In this document: positions 47,360-58,866 of the stretch, in pieces
Position numbering within the stretch: position 1 is the first letter of the stretch
Layout: each line of letters begins with the position of its first letter
NCBI GenBank assembly: GCA_023375675.1
Contig: JALQBC010000024.1
Span: 124,001-188,000, forward strand
From: Cytospora piceicola
Taxonomy: Eukaryota > Ascomycota > Sordariomycetes > Diaporthales > Cytosporaceae
Direction of reading: 5' to 3'
Length of the DNA: 64,000 nucleotides
The notes under the pieces: generated by a model
What the model saw: the letters and a program-made list of their open reading frames with translations, nothing else
What the model was told of the DNA's origin: nothing
Database searches by the model: none
Position numbers and translations under genes: made by a program

Positions 47360-48461
47360 GCCGGAATAGCTTCAAGTATTGGGCAGAGGAACAGAAGCCG
47401 TGTAACGGCGGGGTAGAATTATGTTGAGGGGATCCTGGGAATTTGGTGGTGTGATTATACATACATCGATCAATGGATCAATTGAAGTGGTTAGATATCG
47501 CTTACCAAGTCAACTGTCTGAGTGCTTTTGACTGCCTTGAGTTGAGATGCTTTCCTTCACAGTGGAGCAAGCAAGGCTTGATTACCTCCAAAGTTCTGTC
47601 ATTGAAGATTTCTAGTCGCACTTTCCTGCATCGGAGCTTTCAGTGACTTTCCTGCAGCTCAACTTTCCATGGCGGGGTGACTTGCAGATTAGCGAGGACT
47701 GATTCACCACGCTAGCATAGAACTAGTATAGCGCCTGGTTGATGATTCAGGGGGCTGAGCTTACATAACATACATGCCTCAACTGTTAACATCAACTGAT
47801 CAACTCACTGTCATTCCATTCTGAACCCATTCTATACTTGAACACACGCGGATACTTTCTTTGCATTGACTTCCGCTTTTTTAGGACAATGCTCAATAAT
47901 TCATGCTACTGTCCTGGCTCGCCGAAGGTGAAAAGAGACAGAGCAAGTCGCTGGACGGATACTCGATCGAGGACGCTATTCCTCCTTCTCGTCTCAAGAT
48001 TCTAGTGATGGAGTCCGAGCTAGAGCCTTTGTTATCGTTTACGATCAGGAATCCTTGTCAACATCTGAGGATTTGTTTGAAGGCTTGAGATATCAATATA
48101 ACGTGTCGTGTTCCTCAATGTTCGGCACGAGCCTTCTGTGGTGTCCTGTGATCAAGACCATGGACACTCTGCATGGTGATGGGTCAAGTGACCTTACTTT
48201 TCTATACCGTGAGCGAGACAATAGTTGTGGTTTCCAGGGACAGTCTATTATATAATCTCTTGACCTTCCCCTGGACAAGTCACTGTGGCAACTGTGCCAT
48301 TATAATGTCCCAAATCTCGTTATGTTTATACTTTTTCTTAGTCAGGTGGACGACGTTCGCAGGTTTTATGCTATAGAAGCCGTCTGTTGGCTTTATTCTC
48401 CGCTGAATTACCCACTGCATTGGGCTTGGAAATTCTCTTGGGTTCACATGTAGCTTCTGGT

Positions 48462-48506
48462 CTATAGAAGGGGAGCTTATAGGAGGGGAATCTATAGGAG
48501 GGGATC
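48462..48506 (+). repeat. 15-bp element in three tandem copies, each with AGGGG
   Basis: CTATAGAAGGGGAGC, TTATAGGAGGGGAAT, CTATAGGAGGGGATC. Every copy contains AGGGG, the core of the fungal stress response element. It lies 1.25 kb upstream of HIS1 and 1.6 kb upstream of the C48-like gene. Confidence 0.7.
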
Positions 48507-49876
48507 GTGAACAACCGAGATATAAGCCTCAACTTGAAGTACTCTTAATCGTCGGTGTATGTGTATCCAAGACTAATATATCCATACATAGATTTACAGG
48601 AACCAGGTCAGATTATGTCTGTATTCTCCGCATATGCTTGTGTCCTCTTCCTATTCACCGGCTTTGAGACCAGGTTCAGATATGCCCTCGTCAGGTGTCT
48701 GGGTCTAAACTCTGATCGACTTGCATTACATCTCAGACTCGATGGCCGCTTCTAAAACGTTGGGACTCTACATCTGACCGTTTTGTGGGAACGGGTGATA
48801 TCTGAAGCAAAGGTAGTCCTCCAGAGCAGTGTCATTGGTTGTCCGATGGTCTCGTCTGAAGTTTTCACGCCCCTTCCACTTGAACATATCTTGCTACTCC
48901 CTCTTTACCTTTTGACCTCATCTTACTTTCATTTCTTCCACAACTTTCATTTGCTTCCTTTTTCCGACTTCAACCAGGTGAGCTGACGACCGAAAGCACA
49001 TACTAAAAGACATCGGCTTCAACTACAGCCATTGCTTGATTTGTCTTAACGAGATACTTCAAAAGCCTCAGGTTTCCCAGTCAACTCAGGCCTTCGACCG
49101 GTCACTCCGCCTTTGCCGGCCCATAAGACCTTGTTCCCACATAGGAATTCACGGAAATCACTTGCCAAAAACGCATCGACTTGCTTCGTTCCATCCTCAA
49201 AAGGGTACTCGCGACCATCTACCAGCCACTACATCGCATCTCACTCAGGTTTGTTTCCGACGCTCCTGCCTAAGGCTCCTGACCGACGCTCCTTCCTTTC
49301 CAGGGAGTCTTCAAACGCCGCACTTGATCCAGTGGCAAGCGGTTTCGCCTTCCAGCAACGTAACAGCAAATTTGAAAACCCCCACACCTTTCTCCTCTTG
49401 AATTGCTTCGACCTGGGAGCATGCCTCTACCCATCGAGACGACACATCGTGCACAACAAATACTCATCCAAGACCGGTCGATCCTTGTCGACTAGTTGCT
49501 CAAGTCGAGCTCACGGTTTGGAGGGAGCTCACGGTTTGAAGGCTTTACCGACTTGTGGTCCTCTAGAGCTTTCGCTTGGAACTCTACACCAGGCTTGTTG
49601 AAGAACCTACGCCCAAGGCAAGTCTGATAGTTTGTTCCTACCGTCATCGACTGTGCCCCAAGTCCTCTGTCCCCTTCCCTTCCATTTTTGACCCCTTTAT
49701 CAGCCCGAAGTCTTAGCACAGAGGGGTCGACCTCGAATCACGGTCCAAGAAAGTATCGCCCCTTCCCCTTTACCTCTTTTCGAAGTAGCGCCCCGGTGTC
49801 CTTTTCTGTTTGTCTGTCTGAGTCCAGAAGACATGAGCCCAAAGCATATGAAAGAAATAACACAGAAAACGATTGG

Positions 49877-49882
49877 CACGTG
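49877..49882. promoter_or_regulatory. E-box CACGTG
   Basis: Perfect CACGTG, 219 bases upstream of the C48-like ATG. It is the site type bound by Pho4/NUC-1 and Cbf1 bHLH factors. A single hexamer may be chance. Confidence 0.25.
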
Positions 49883-50101
49883 CAGAGAAAATCCGCAATT
49901 GTTGTGGAGGGAGAACAGGAAGAAAAACCCATGGCGTGGGAAGAGAGAAAATCCGCTTTCCTCTCCTATACTTATCAGAATCCTTTCATTACTATGGGTG
50001 CAAAACACATACTCATGGTCTTCCTTGTTCACAGAAGCAATCAATAAGAAACACTACACACGCCTATTATCTTCTCTCCCGCGGATAATCACCGTCTGAA
50101 G

Positions 50102-52525
50102 ATGCCTCCTCCAGATGTTGCCAGTGGCGGCCAGGCACAACGCAAGGCAGGCAAGAAGTCGAAAGGCCACAGGGCACCAAAGAAGCCCAGAATGAGCAAC
50201 GAGGCATGGAACACGGCTTTTGCGACTTTTCAAAGTGCAGTCGACAACGAGGCCTCGGATGACTGTATCATCCGGCAGGCTTGGACCACCCTGCGCCAGA
50301 ATTACCGAGAACGATTCAACGCGAAGATCGTACCGCAGCTAGGGGCGCATCAGAACGCGCAGCAGAACTTGGAGCCATTCTCGATCTGGGCTGCAGAGAA
50401 CCTGGACGGAAATGCCCTCGAGCGGGTTCTCCGAGTGGTGTTCAGCAAGGAACTGGCGGACTGCGACCACTTGACCCTCCTGAGGAGCACCGCCTCGTTG
50501 GCCGACACGACCATGTGGCATCTCATACTCTACTTTGGCGTAACGGTATTCTCGGAGCATCTCCTCGGTCACATCAGGAAGCGTGTTCGCATCTTCGAGA
50601 AGGACCCCCACAACGGTGCTTGGGCCTTTACGGAGGCTTATGCGAGGCTGCTCCAGAAAGCGGCCCAACGCCAGAGGGTTGTTCTCGACTCTACCACAAT
50701 ATCGTGCCCTAGAGCGGGCCGGATTTTTTCTAAGCCAGACCTGACCGTCCTGGCCTCAGCCAACCCCGAATTCGACAAGCCTTCCAAGCGAAGAGCAGCG
50801 GCAAGTACAGGAAGTTCCCACGTGCGGGATGAGGCCGCCCCGGCGAACGCGGCCACCACCACCGTTGTTAGAAACGGGACCAACGCGAATAACACTGCTG
50901 ATGCCGGTGCCTCTAACTCAACCAGCACAGCGCCCAAAACTGTTAGTTTGCCTGAGAAACGTGAAGATCCCTTGCCTAGCGGCCTTACCAACGTCAATGT
51001 TGCTCCAACCCCTTCGGTCCGAGTTGCTCCTCGATCACGTTGTGGATCTGACAGCCAGCATGGATTTACACCCGCCGTCCCACCTGAAGGTCAACCAGAC
51101 CCAATCATGGGTGGTTCTACCCGCCGGAACCCGGCACGAAAAGCCAGAGCGGGACAGGCTCTAGTACTACCTGTTCTGAGCCCGAAGCTTGAGGACAATG
51201 GTCATGTCGAAGCCAAGAAGGAGTCGCTGCCTCGGGATGAAGGACACCAGTCTCCTATCGTCGGACAGCGGCCCCGAGAACTCTCGACCATCTACGTTCA
51301 AAGTGGCTCACTACAGCTGGTCCCATCCAAGCGTCCTGTGAAGGAGGAGGCGGGAGAGGCTTCCACGGCGAAGAATGACCGTGTCAAGCGTGCAAACAAT
51401 ACTGCTTCTCGCAGCGCGTTACTTGAGGAGAACAAGGACTGGGACGACGACACCATTCTTCACGTTCTCGAACAGTTGGCAGCCACGCGTCCCGGAGAGT
51501 GGACCGTCATCGATGGCATGCGGGAGAATACCACAAACCCTTTGATTCAACTCAAGGGCAAAGAGGGAAGAAACGGCTTCTTGCTCATTTCCTTGAAACT
51601 GGAAAATGGAAAACGCCTGCTGGTGGTCGTCAACCTCAAGCCTTCCTACAATTCCAAGCAAGGCCTCATTCAATACTATGACCCTGCGGGACCGCTATCT
51701 GTGGAATCGGCTGCTGGATACGAGCCAACAACGAGACTCGCGGCGTTGCTTTCTCATGTGCTCCCGGACCGAGATCATGATCGGTCAGAATGGGGAACAG
51801 AGCACTGTGCTTGCCCGGAGCTGCTGTCAAACAAGGATGGTGGTCTGGCAGTTTGCCTTGCTGCCGTATATGCAGTTGGAAATTACCCTCCTCCGAAGAA
51901 GTGGGATTGGGGTTTCTGGCGTTACCTTGTCCTGGGAGGATTCTTTCCCGATGATGGGGCTGTGCAATACCACGTTAACCACTACCGAGAAGAGATAATC
52001 CGAAAGCTCATCCGCCAGGGGGAGATGTCAGATGGTTTTCTTACCCACCAAGGCGCAGACCCTTCCCTAGATGAGATCAAGTACCTTGGCACCGCAGCGA
52101 GGAATCCCGTGGAACGAATTGAGTGGAGGGAGGAAAACTCGAAGAGAATCATCAAAGCCATCCATGAGGCATTCAAGGTCTTTCAGATCCTCCAGGAGCA
52201 CATTGACATGGGCAAAGCCTCTTTCAAAGCTCAACTTGACAAGCACGCCCACATTCAGAATGATCTTCGTCACAACTTCAAGCTGGGTAAGATGGATGCA
52301 ATCCCCAAAGTCGAGCAGGGTGAGCAAAGTGAAGAGTCGTTCAACATAGCAACTCTACAACAGGCAACAGAGGATCACGCCCTATGCCAGTGCTACCTCA
52401 AGAGACTTGAGGATGCGGGCCGCTGCGTTCGAAAGACTTTGTACGGCCTTAATACCTGGCGCCGAGTGGTGAACGAGGCGGTTGCGGAGGACGATAAGAG
52501 CTTGTTGGTCAGAAGCGTCGAGTAG
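50102..52525 (+). CDS. 807-residue protein with a degenerate Ulp1/C48-like domain (putative pseudoprotease)
   Basis: Single exon. The basic start (QRKAGKKSKGHRAPKKPR) could be a nuclear signal. Residues about 30-215 are a helical region of no family known to me. About 225-440 is disordered. About 444-620 resembles the SUMO-protease (C48) fold: DWDDDTILHVLEQL (446-459) parallels the WLNDxxI start, LLVVVNLK (506-513) the HWxLxVI strand, IQYYDP with D527 the catalytic Asp strand, and NKDGGLAVCLAAVYAVG (577-593) the NxxDCGxxxC helix. The His is replaced (R505/L506) and the Cys position reads Gly (G580), so classical catalysis looks lost. A charged helical C-terminus (about 650-790) follows. The domain call is motif-based inference; a real coding gene is near certain given the 807-codon frame. 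Confidence 0.7.
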   Translation: MPPPDVASGGQAQRKAGKKSKGHRAPKKPRMSNEAWNTAFATFQSAVDNEASDDCIIRQAWTTLRQNYRERFNAKIVPQLGAHQNAQQNLEPFSIWAAENLDGNALERVLRVVFSKELADCDHLTLLRSTASLADTTMWHLILYFGVTVFSEHLLGHIRKRVRIFEKDPHNGAWAFTEAYARLLQKAAQRQRVVLDSTTISCPRAGRIFSKPDLTVLASANPEFDKPSKRRAAASTGSSHVRDEAAPANAATTTVVRNGTNANNTADAGASNSTSTAPKTVSLPEKREDPLPSGLTNVNVAPTPSVRVAPRSRCGSDSQHGFTPAVPPEGQPDPIMGGSTRRNPARKARAGQALVLPVLSPKLEDNGHVEAKKESLPRDEGHQSPIVGQRPRELSTIYVQSGSLQLVPSKRPVKEEAGEASTAKNDRVKRANNTASRSALLEENKDWDDDTILHVLEQLAATRPGEWTVIDGMRENTTNPLIQLKGKEGRNGFLLISLKLENGKRLLVVVNLKPSYNSKQGLIQYYDPAGPLSVESAAGYEPTTRLAALLSHVLPDRDHDRSEWGTEHCACPELLSNKDGGLAVCLAAVYAVGNYPPPKKWDWGFWRYLVLGGFFPDDGAVQYHVNHYREEIIRKLIRQGEMSDGFLTHQGADPSLDEIKYLGTAARNPVERIEWREENSKRIIKAIHEAFKVFQILQEHIDMGKASFKAQLDKHAHIQNDLRHNFKLGKMDAIPKVEQGEQSEESFNIATLQQATEDHALCQCYLKRLEDAGRCVRKTLYGLNTWRRVVNEAVAEDDKSLLVRSVE

Positions 52526-53658
52526 GTGTGCAGTCAAGCCGCCCCATGCTCCAGCCGACCATATGGAGAAGGTATTCCCTGCGAATTTTGAGGTATCGAA
52601 GAGAGGAAAGAGGGTTGTTGGCTTCAGGAGCATGTGCAGATACACAGTCTATCTGCGAGTGTTACTCAGTTTTTGGGGCCATTTTTGGACGCTCTGTCGA
52701 GGGAGTCTAAGCATACGAAGCTCTTTCTCCTTGCTTCTCTCTCATTGTTTGGGAGAGGACACCCTCACCAGGTGAGGATGGCATAGAGAAGACATTTCTT
52801 CCAGATTGATTATTTACTTGCTGATACTCCAGAGTGGCAGCACAGAATAGACCAGAATCAGGTTGATATCAATCATCATCCATTTTGGTCTAAGAGGCAG
52901 CAGATTCTGGGCACCGAGTGTTCACTGAGTGGTATCGATGTATACTCTTCAGCTGCATATCTGAATCAGTATATCTGGATCAGACCCCCTGGATTCAATG
53001 CCAAGGGTCTCTGCGCATGAACTAAATTTAGTGACATTTGCGACGCTCGGTACGTCACCTTTAAATGACCTCGGGATTGAATGAATGATCCCATCTCAGT
53101 TGATCCCGGACCACCATCGAGCTTGTCGCGTTGTCAAAGCCACATGTCATGAATCACTCTCCTTTCTCACACTCTTTACCGTGTGTATTTTTTACTCTCC
53201 TTCACATTAGCTTGTAGCACGGCTGGTTGTTCATTCCTGGTTCCTCCCTTGTCTTGTTCGAGCCTGAATAAAGCCAGGCCAGGCCGATACACTCCTCAAG
53301 GAAACCATGTGAGTTGACTTGAAGCGATCACTACTCCCTGAGCAGCGCTCCCAATTGCACCTCGCTCCTGCGATAATTTGGGTTTATCATCTACAATGGG
53401 GTCACCGATTGACATGAAGCCAAGCGCAGACAGCCACCAGAACCGGACCCCACAGACGAGACTCCATTGCCCAAACTCGACTGTTCCGACGATTCAAGGA
53501 ACTTCAACCCGCAGAATATAGCCAGGGCAACTGCCAGGGGGGCGGTTGTCATAAAGAATACAGCGATTTCCGGTAGAACGGCAAACAGTAGTTGCTGCGA
53601 TAGTACAGAGGACTTGTACTAAACCAAGGAGGACGGTCATCTTCGTACATCCGGCCAC
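52526..53658. other. Intergenic region before the sugar carrier
   Basis: 1.1 kb with 3' flank of the C48-like gene and promoter of the carrier. GCCAGGCCAGGCC repeat near 53274-53287. No gene recognised. Confidence 0.5.
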
Positions 53659-55597
53659 ATGAGGGAGTCTATGTCCTCCTTTACCGGCCGGCCCGGTATT
53701 AAGGGGCGCAATGAGACAATTCGCATGACGCTGCTATGTGCAGTCCACTGTACGTTTGGACCAAGAGCCAAACCCAATACTTTGCGTATGCGGCTGACCT
53801 TTGTATGTTGAAAAGTTGGAATCACGTTCACATGGGGTGTTGAGATGACCTGTACGTGACCCAGTCCTCGTTTAGGCCAGGAAACGCCGGAATGTGCCCG
53901 CTGACGGTGATATTGAGGTCCATAGATTGCACACCTTACCTCCTGAACCTTGGGTTGACCAAGAGTCAGACGTCGCTTGTATGGATAGCCGGTCCGCTGT
54001 CGGGAATTATTACACAACCGGTCGTGGGTGTCCTGGCAGATTCGAACAGGTCCAAATGGGGACGACGGAGGCCGTATATTGTCGTGGGGGCCTCCATTGT
54101 GGCGACGGCGCTTCTGACGCTGGGTTGGACAAGAGAAATTGTCGCCGCCCTCTTGCCCGCTGACAGCGAGTTGAGCCGGCCGTTGACCATCTTCGTGGCC
54201 GTGATGGCGTTGTACGTTACCGATTTCGCTATCAATGCAGGTAAAGACCGACCATGTCCATCCCCCTTATCTCTGCTCCGTGCCAGTGTGTACTGAAAAT
54301 GAACTAGTTATGTCATGCTCGAGAAGTCTACTCGTAGACACCCTGCCAATTTCCAAGCAGCAGACCGGCGCAGCCTGGGCCGGAAGGATGGGGTCACTTG
54401 GCCATATCGTCGGGTATGCTATAGGCGCCGTCGATCTTCCCAGCACCTTTGGACCCCGTCTGGGCGACACCCAGTTCAAGCAGCTTACCATGATAGCCGC
54501 CCTGAGCATCCTGGCAACAGCGGCGATGACTTGCTGGGCCGTTACGGAAAGAGTACTCATATCTGGGCGACACGAGCCGCGTGAAGCAACAGCGGGGCGC
54601 TTCAAGGTCTTCCGGCAGATCTGGTCGACGCTACTCAACCTCCCCCCACGCATCCAGATCATTTGCTGGTCCATGTTTTGGGCCTGGATCGGCTGGTTCC
54701 CTTTCCACTTCTACGGAAGCACCTGGGTGGGCGAGACCTACTTCAGGTACGACGTCCCGGACGAGGCCCGAGACTCGACCGACGCCCTGGGCCAGATGGG
54801 AAGGATAGGCAGTTACACGCTGACCATCTACTCGTGCATGACCTTCCTCGGCGCCTGGCTGTTACCGCTGGTCGTGCGCGCCCCGGAGGACGACAAGTTC
54901 ACCCACCGGCCGCCGCAGAGGATCGCACACCTGGTGGAGGGCTTCAACAAGCTCAAGCCAGACCTGCTCACGGTATGGCAGGCGGGCCACTTGATGTTCG
55001 CGTGTGCCATGTTTCTGGCCCCGTTCGCAGCGAGCTTCCGGGTTGCGACTGTGCTGGTTGTCTTCTGTGGGATGCGTATGCCCCTCTCCCCTTTTTTCCG
55101 TTTGTGAGAGAAATATCTACTGACCATCAACCATCCCAGCGTGGAGCATCATCTCCTGGGCGCCCACGGCAACGATGGGCATGGAGGTCAACAAGCTCAC
55201 CAACCACGACGCGCCCTACCGGCGCCTCTCCGGCGCCCCCGACAGCGTCGAGATGCGCACCGCCCTCGGCAACCCGGCCGACGCCATCCACATCGTCGAG
55301 CACGGGCCGGACGACAGCACCACCGTCGGCACGGGCAGCACGGGGGAGCTCTCGGGGGTCTACTTCGGCATACTCAACATCTACCAGACGGTGCCCCAGT
55401 TCATCGGCAGCTTCATCAGCACCGTCGTCTTCTCGGTCCTGGAGCCCGGCAAGAGCCCGGAGCTGGCGACCGACGCGCACCCGAGCGAGCACCACCCCAC
55501 CGACGGGCCCAACGCCATCTCGGTCTGCCTCTTCATCGGCGCGATCGCCGCGTGCGCCGCGCTCGTGGTGACGAGGAAGTTGAGGGATGCACTGTGA
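53659..55597 (+). CDS. Sucrose-transporter-like carrier (GPH/MFS family)
   Basis: Five exons: 53659-53749, 53816-53851 (36 nt), 53926-54240, 54308-55075 and 55140-55597, 555 residues. The two small first exons were placed because joining them restores the family block RMTLLCAVHFGITFTWGVEMTYCTPYLL, continuing LNLGLTKSQTSLVWIAGPLSG. Further marks are GVLADSNRSKWGRRRPYIVVGA (the GRRRP loop between TM2 and TM3), DFAINAVMSCSRSLLVDTLP and GMPWSIISWAP. About 12 helices are expected, with a large loop near 425-460. Fungal members transport sucrose or other alpha-glucosides with protons; the exact sugar is not readable. The usual VQASCRSL is VMSCSRSL here. Compared with its relatives the N-terminus is short. 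Confidence 0.85.
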
Positions 55598-56509
55598 GTT
55601 GGTGGCATGGCGTAATCTGGTGGGCACATGGAACTAGATCCGTCTTTCCAGGAGGCGTTTGTTAGAAGGGGTGTCGCTATCTAAAGACATTTGCGTTAAG
55701 GTTTGGGGGCCGCATTGTCTGGCTTGGTCATGTAGAGGGGCACTCCGCGTTCTTCACCAGACGCCGCGAGGGCAGGCTGGCGTTTGGATCACGGCGTTGG
55801 ACACGGCGTCGGACTGTGTTTACTGGACTCAAAACATATGCCCTCGTACATCACCATCGTCTACGGTAGATTTACAAGTGCAGGAAAACTTCCAGCTGTA
55901 TATTGAAATAATATATTCTCGGGTACTATCTAACTACTGCTGTGCAAAGGATTGTGCGAATTCGATGGCAATATGTTAGGTAAAACCATCTGTGTGCTTT
56001 CATATGCCACCCCCCTGAAGTAGAACTTCTTTACTCGTCATACAGCGTTCTGCGTCGACAATACGAGAAATTCGTGCTGTCCATAGCCAAGCAAGCATAT
56101 TAAATCTAGATAAAAGTCAACCCGAGGTGCGCGCACCACACTGTTCGACAAGCAAGCACGAAATTGACTCAAACGGTATGATATGCGCTCATTGTGTCAT
56201 TCTGTATGGTTGTCTCATAAGTCCATGGTACTAGATATGTACATCAAGAAAGACAGATACCCACCTCCATACCAACCCCAACTCCGCCCCCAAAGCAGAT
56301 CAGAACGATGGTACCTGTATGTATTTCATGAACCACACAAGAAAGGGGGTATGTAAGGAAGAGAGCCCATCGACGTGGGCACGACACCAGGCCCAGAGTA
56401 GGAACAGAGACGGGAAAGGAGGGAAAAAAAAAGGTCCCATCCACAACTGTATTACAGAATAAGAAATTCAAGAAAACCCGTATTACTGATGAACAACCCG
56501 GCCCCCCGA
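55598..56509. other. 3' flanks of the sugar carrier and SRC1
   Basis: 900 AT-rich bases between opposing stop codons, with an A9 run near 56424-56432. No coding sequence seen. Confidence 0.55.
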
Positions 56510-58866
56510 TCAAAACATCGGCCTCGCGCCCGGCTCCTCCCACTTCCTGTGGACGGCCGGCCGATCCCCCTCCAGCTCCTTGAGGTCCGCATCCCACGAC
56601 ACCCGCCCGGCCTTCCTCCGCCTCGCGCCGCCCTCGACGGCCCCGCTGGGCCCGATCCACTCCCACGCGCGGCCGACCTCGCCGTTGTTCCCCTCGCGCT
56701 GCCCCGTGCGCACGTTGGTGTTCTGCTCCACCACCGCCCTGACGCGCTGCCAGATCCTCTCCCGCTCGGTCAGGGAGTGCACGCTCCGGAGGATGTCGTC
56801 CCTCAGGTTCGGCAGGAACAGGAACGGGTCGTCCTCGCCTCCTTCCTCGTAGGCAAGCTCCTTCTGCGTCGCCAGGCGGCCCAGCACGAGGTCAACGAGG
56901 GCCGGGACCTGGGCAGAGGTGGCGCGGTATGACCTGTAGCGCGATCGGCCGTAGAGCGCTGCTAGGATGGAGAGGGTTACTGAAATAATGCTGAGTCGAT
57001 TTCGTTCCAGTCCGAGGCGGACGGATCGGCGGACCGCGCAGCGGAGCGGAAGGCGAGCGAGAGAGGTCGACGCGAGGTAGGTGTTTGAAACGCTTCCGGA
57101 TCCGGGAGAGTTTCTGGATCCAAGAGATATCTGGTTAGTTGGAGGCCTTGGTCAGAATATCGACTCGATAGTGGTAAGATGCTCTTGGACTTCCACAAAC
57201 AAGAGGATGGGGGTAAGGCGTACGATGTAGTGAAGGATCACAACGTGAAGACTTACGACTGATCTTCAGGAACATCCTTGTGCTCAACCACGATCTCATC
57301 CCTGGTCTCAATCTCACCCAGAGCCACAGTCCAGAGGTCATCAAACTCCTTCTTGTTAAGCTTCTTGCTCCTCTTGTCACTGACCGTCTCTTTCAAGTCT
57401 TCCACGGCGATCATAGGGGTGTGAGAGTGATGTCCATCCTCGCCAATCAGCTCGCCGCACTCGTATTTTGCCTGGCGCTCCCGGAGCTCTTCGACAGCCT
57501 TATCGGCAACAGCCTTGACACGGCGAGCCTTCTCCCCGTCCGGCTCGCAGGTGGGTGGAAGAGGTACGAGTCCACCGGCGGACAGCGGGTGAGGCTTCAG
57601 GACGAAGGCATCCTCGCATCGCACAGAACCGTCGGCATAGCAGTAAGCGTGGGGTGGGCAGGGCTCGCATTGTGGCTCGCCAAGTTGGATGGCCCACTCC
57701 GGGACCTCAAACTTGAAGTCCTTGTATTCTAGTTGTCGAGGGATAAGGTCATGTTCTGGCCTTCCCACACCACAGTATCCAACAGCCACCTTCTCTTGTC
57801 GATACCAGGCAGCGTATGCGCCAAATAGGGTCACAAACAAGACCCAGAGGGGTGTGGACAGATTGGTCGATCGCTTGTTTTGACGAAGGGGCACCACGGC
57901 TGTTTGAGCTCTATAAGCGTCTTCCTGGTCAATGGCGAGTTGCTCGTCAGGAGTGAATTCTTCACCCGCCTCGACAGTCATTGGCGTGGGGACTAGTTGT
58001 GGTGCCCTAGGTGCCATGGGTGTCCTGGGTGTCTTGGGGCGACTGAACATGCTGGAGGGAGTCTCGAACTGGTTGGTCGGAGTCTCGAAATGGTTGGATG
58101 GAGTCTCGAAATGGTTCGAGGATCCTGTAAGCTCGTTGTCATTGGCTTGAGGTCTTTCAGCCCTTCTTCTTATCGAGGAGCTGGCGGTCCTCTTGACCGT
58201 CGACTCGGCGTCATCCGTCCTCCTCCGATTGAGGGGAGTAAAAAAAGGCGTGGAAGGAGTGCGACCCTGGAAAGGATTGTCGCTGGTGAAGACAGTGCCG
58301 GGCTCGGCTGATTGCCGCTGGTACATAGCGTCGTCCTCTCCAGACGCTGCCACCTTGTGTTCAGGTCGTGGGGTCAGATCGACTCGGCGCGATGGCTTCC
58401 GGGCGGATCGTGTGGACTCGTGGTGGCTGTCGGTATCGGTGTCTGAGGGTGCAAGCTGGCGACTAGCGGATCGCGACTGCCGTTTGCTTGAGCTCAGGGT
58501 GACATTGTCGGGAATGTGCTCGGGCTCCTCCGACTCCTGCTTGACACTCCTTGTAGACTTCCTCGGCGACTTGGACCTCTTGGACGCGCTCGGGGGAGGC
58601 ATCAGGTCGTCGTTGGTGACCGAGTAGCCCTGCGACCCATCGATGTTCGTGATGCCCATGCTGGAGCGCTTAGCCTTCTGGCGCTGGGCCAGCAGCTTCT
58701 TGGCCCTGGGGGCGACGTTGTCGTTGAAGATCTCGACGAGCTGTGCCTTTTTCGCAGTGGCGGGGTATGGGACATTCTGGCTGACGAGGATCGAGCGCAG
58801 GCGCGGCATGGTGACCGACGCAGGCTCGAACTCAGGCTGTAGATAGTCGACCTCGGTGTCCGACAT
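56510..58866 (-). CDS. SRC1: Inner nuclear membrane LEM/HeH protein, Src1/Heh1 type
   Basis: Two exons, 58866-57257 and 57113-56510, 737 residues; the 143-nt intron lies in the lumenal region. An N-terminal helix-extension-helix motif (about 20-55, MPRLRSILVSQNVPYPATAKKAQLVEIFND) should bind chromatin. A long Ser/Arg-rich region with basic nuclear-targeting clusters follows. A short tandem SNHFETP/TNQFETP repeat lies at about 237-262. TM1 is near 335-353, a Cys-bearing lumenal domain (GYCGVG, CEPCPPHAYC, VRCED) comes next, then TM2 near 580-598 and the MSC (Man1-Src1 C-terminal) domain with DPFLFLPNLRDDILRSVHS and VRTGQREG. In yeast this family anchors rDNA and surveys nuclear pores. The open frame upstream of 58866 includes a P11 run and is leader. 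Confidence 0.92.

Larger units (their letters stand above)
47211..50101. other. 2.9-kb intergenic region between HIS1 and the C48-like gene
   Basis: Divergent promoters. A triplicated 15-bp element lies at 48462-48506. From about 48880 the + strand is pyrimidine-rich with several possible splice signals (CAACCAGGTGAGCT at 48971-48984), suggesting a long, perhaps spliced, leader for the gene at 50102. The E-box CACGTG is at 49877-49882. Small frames such as 49113-49601 are probably upstream frames in that leader. GCN4-type TGACTCA was looked for near HIS1; only GATGAGTCAAAG at 47350-47361 (core TGAGTCA) was seen. Confidence 0.5.

Noticed and set aside
49113..49601. 162-codon frame upstream of the C48-like gene
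   Set aside because: Sits in a pyrimidine-rich leader with splice-like sites; more likely upstream frames of a long 5' UTR.
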